Positions 32,459-33,498 of a stretch of DNA of 33,498 bases are shown piece by piece. Position numbers and translations under genes: made by a program. Source of the DNA: Actinomycetota bacterium. GTDB lineage: Bacteria; Actinomycetota; Acidimicrobiia; IMCC26256; PALSA-610. How positions within the stretch are numbered: position 1 is the stretch's first letter; each line of letters opens with the position of its first letter. The notes beneath the pieces are model-generated. The model did not search any database and was not told the origin of the DNA. It was given only the letters and a program-made list of their open reading frames with translations. Location: NCBI GenBank assembly GCA_005772765.1, contig SXIR01000139.1, positions 1 through 33,498 on the forward strand. Direction: 5' to 3'.

Positions 32459-33362
32459 TGCCGCGGCGCCGTTGAGCGCAGAACCGGTCAACGAAGATCC
32501 GGTCGTCTACAAGAAGGGCCTCGGTATCACGGCCTGGCTGGGAATTGTGTGGCTCGGTTTCATTTCGGTCGCAGCAATCCTCGCTCCGTTCTTGCCGCTC
32601 GATGACCCGAACAAGGGAATCCGCAACCCCAAGAAACTGAGTTACTTCCAAGAGGGGTTCATCTTCGGCACCGACGAAGGCGGACGCGACGTGCTGTCTC
32701 GCGTCATCAACGGCGGATCCGCGTCGCTGACGATCGCACTCATCTCGATCACCTTCGGGACGCTCGTCGGCGGTTTGGTCGGACTCATCGCTGGCTACTT
32801 CGGCGGCAAGATCGGCGCGGTGCTGTCGTCGATCTTCGACATTCTGTTGGCGTTCCCGCCGTTGTTGCTGGCGCTCACGCTCGTGTCGGTGTTGTCGCCG
32901 GCGACCGAGACGGAGCCCCCAACTCGTTTCGAACGCATTCTCATCGTCGCGTTGGCGGTCGGCCTCGTGTCGATCCCGATCCTGGCGCGGATCACGCGGG
33001 CTAACACGCTGCAATGGTCGCAACGCGAGTTCGTCATGGCCGCGCGGGCGCAGGGTGCCAAACCGCTTTCGGTGATGTTTCGCGAGGTGCTGCCGAACGT
33101 CGTGCCGGCGATGCTCTCGATTGCGTTGCTCGGCGTCGCCACCGTGATCATCACCGAGGGCGGTCTCGCCTTGTTCGGACTGAGCGTGATTCCGCCGGAC
33201 CCGTCGTGGGGGTCGATGGTCGCGTCGCAGATCGACGATCTCAACATCACGCCGCACGTCTGGATCGTGCCGTCGGTCATCATCTTCCTGACCGTCATGA
33301 GCCTGAACTTGCTCGGCGATGTTGTACGCGATCGGTTCAGCGTCCGAGAGGCGGCGATTTGA
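32451..33362 (+). CDS. dppC: DppC-like ABC transporter permease
   Basis: ATG 32451 lies inside the end of dppB. The 303-residue product has a cytoplasmic N-terminus (1-25) and a first TM at about 28-46. The loop FGTDEGGRDVLSRVINGGSASL (about 74-95) is the DppC/OppC hallmark. Further TMs follow, with the EAA loop FVMAARAQGAKPLSVMFREVLPN at about 194-216. It pairs with DppB as the second transmembrane subunit. Its TGA overlaps the TTG start of the ATPase gene (TTGA), continuing the operon. Confidence 0.9.
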   Translation: MSDAAAPLSAEPVNEDPVVYKKGLGITAWLGIVWLGFISVAAILAPFLPLDDPNKGIRNPKKLSYFQEGFIFGTDEGGRDVLSRVINGGSASLTIALISITFGTLVGGLVGLIAGYFGGKIGAVLSSIFDILLAFPPLLLALTLVSVLSPATETEPPTRFERILIVALAVGLVSIPILARITRANTLQWSQREFVMAARAQGAKPLSVMFREVLPNVVPAMLSIALLGVATVIITEGGLALFGLSVIPPDPSWGSMVASQIDDLNITPHVWIVPSVIIFLTVMSLNLLGDVVRDRFSVREAAI

Positions 33363-33498
33363 GCGAGGACACGCGCTTTCGGGACGCGACCGATGCGCCG
33401 CTGCTCGAGGTCAAGGATCTTCGAACGTCGTTCAAGACCCCCCGCGGACTGGTCAAGGCCGTCGATGGCGTCAGCCTGACACTCGAACGCGGCAAGAC
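33359..33498 (+). CDS. dppD: Dipeptide-type ABC transporter ATPase, N-terminal 46 residues (truncated by window end)
   Basis: TTG 33359 overlaps the dppC stop as TTGA. The frame reads SEDTRFRDATDAPLLEVKDL and then RTSFKTPRGLVKAVDGVSLTLERGK, the beta strands that precede Walker A in DppD/OppD ATPases; the window ends just before the P-loop. Position after binding protein, DppB and DppC makes the assignment strong despite its length. The TTG start is inferred from the overlap pattern; no ATG or GTG is near. Confidence 0.75.
   Translation, partial: MSEDTRFRDATDAPLLEVKDLRTSFKTPRGLVKAVDGVSLTLERGK

Noticed and set aside
1-33498. tRNA, rRNA, CRISPR, prophage or insertion-sequence content
   Set aside because: No cloverleaf-like, rRNA-like, regularly spaced direct-repeat or transposase sequence was recognised; the 48-bp repeats are palindromic, few and irregularly spaced.

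Overview
The window is a GC-rich chromosomal segment from an actinobacterium. Gene content and style suggest the Acidimicrobiia (Ilumatobacter-like): an AftD-type surface glycan enzyme, fused branched-chain amino acid (Liv) transporters, short intergenic gaps, many GTG/TTG starts and 4-bp ATGA/GTGA overlaps. The lineage is inferred, since there is no rRNA or other marker. I see no tRNA, rRNA, CRISPR array, transposase or phage gene.

Layout. (1) 1-10947: a cell-surface glycan locus. A leftward set (PTPS-related membrane protein, GT39-like membrane glycosyltransferase, GT2 cut by the window edge) diverges from a rightward set (acyltransferase-3, GT4, a 1483-residue AftD-like arabinofuranosyltransferase). 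(2) 10995-13982: an amidase, a thioredoxin-fold protein whose frame is interrupted by one in-frame TGA exactly at the redox-active position, and an ElaA-like GNAT. The TGA is followed by a hairpin that fits the bacterial SECIS pattern, so this is a candidate selenoprotein (U130-G-C132). (3) 14045-16414: a shortened AlkD-like gene and an ABC-F ATPase. (4) 16474-23901: a Liv-type import system in unusual form. The binding lipoprotein is separate, LivH-LivM-LivG are one polypeptide, and LivF is fused to the C-terminus of a 12-TM MFS protein. The binding-protein promoter and the MFS-LivF/O-methyltransferase divergent promoter carry the same 18-bp palindrome, CCTGAC-N6-GTCAGG, so one unseen regulator probably controls both. 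(5) 23896-27101: a hydroxyacid dehydrogenase/class II aldolase pair and an orphan AbiEi-DUF559 gene, interspersed with four copies of a 48-bp palindromic repeat. (6) 27130-29590: an enoyl-CoA hydratase and a thiolase-like protein. (7) 29609-33498: a dipeptide-type ABC operon (binding protein, DppB, DppC, start of DppD), preceded by a perfect CRP-type site.

The strongest leads are the candidate selenoprotein, the MFS-LivF fusion with its shared operator, and the 48-bp repeat family. Product names rest on motif recognition by eye; no database search was run.
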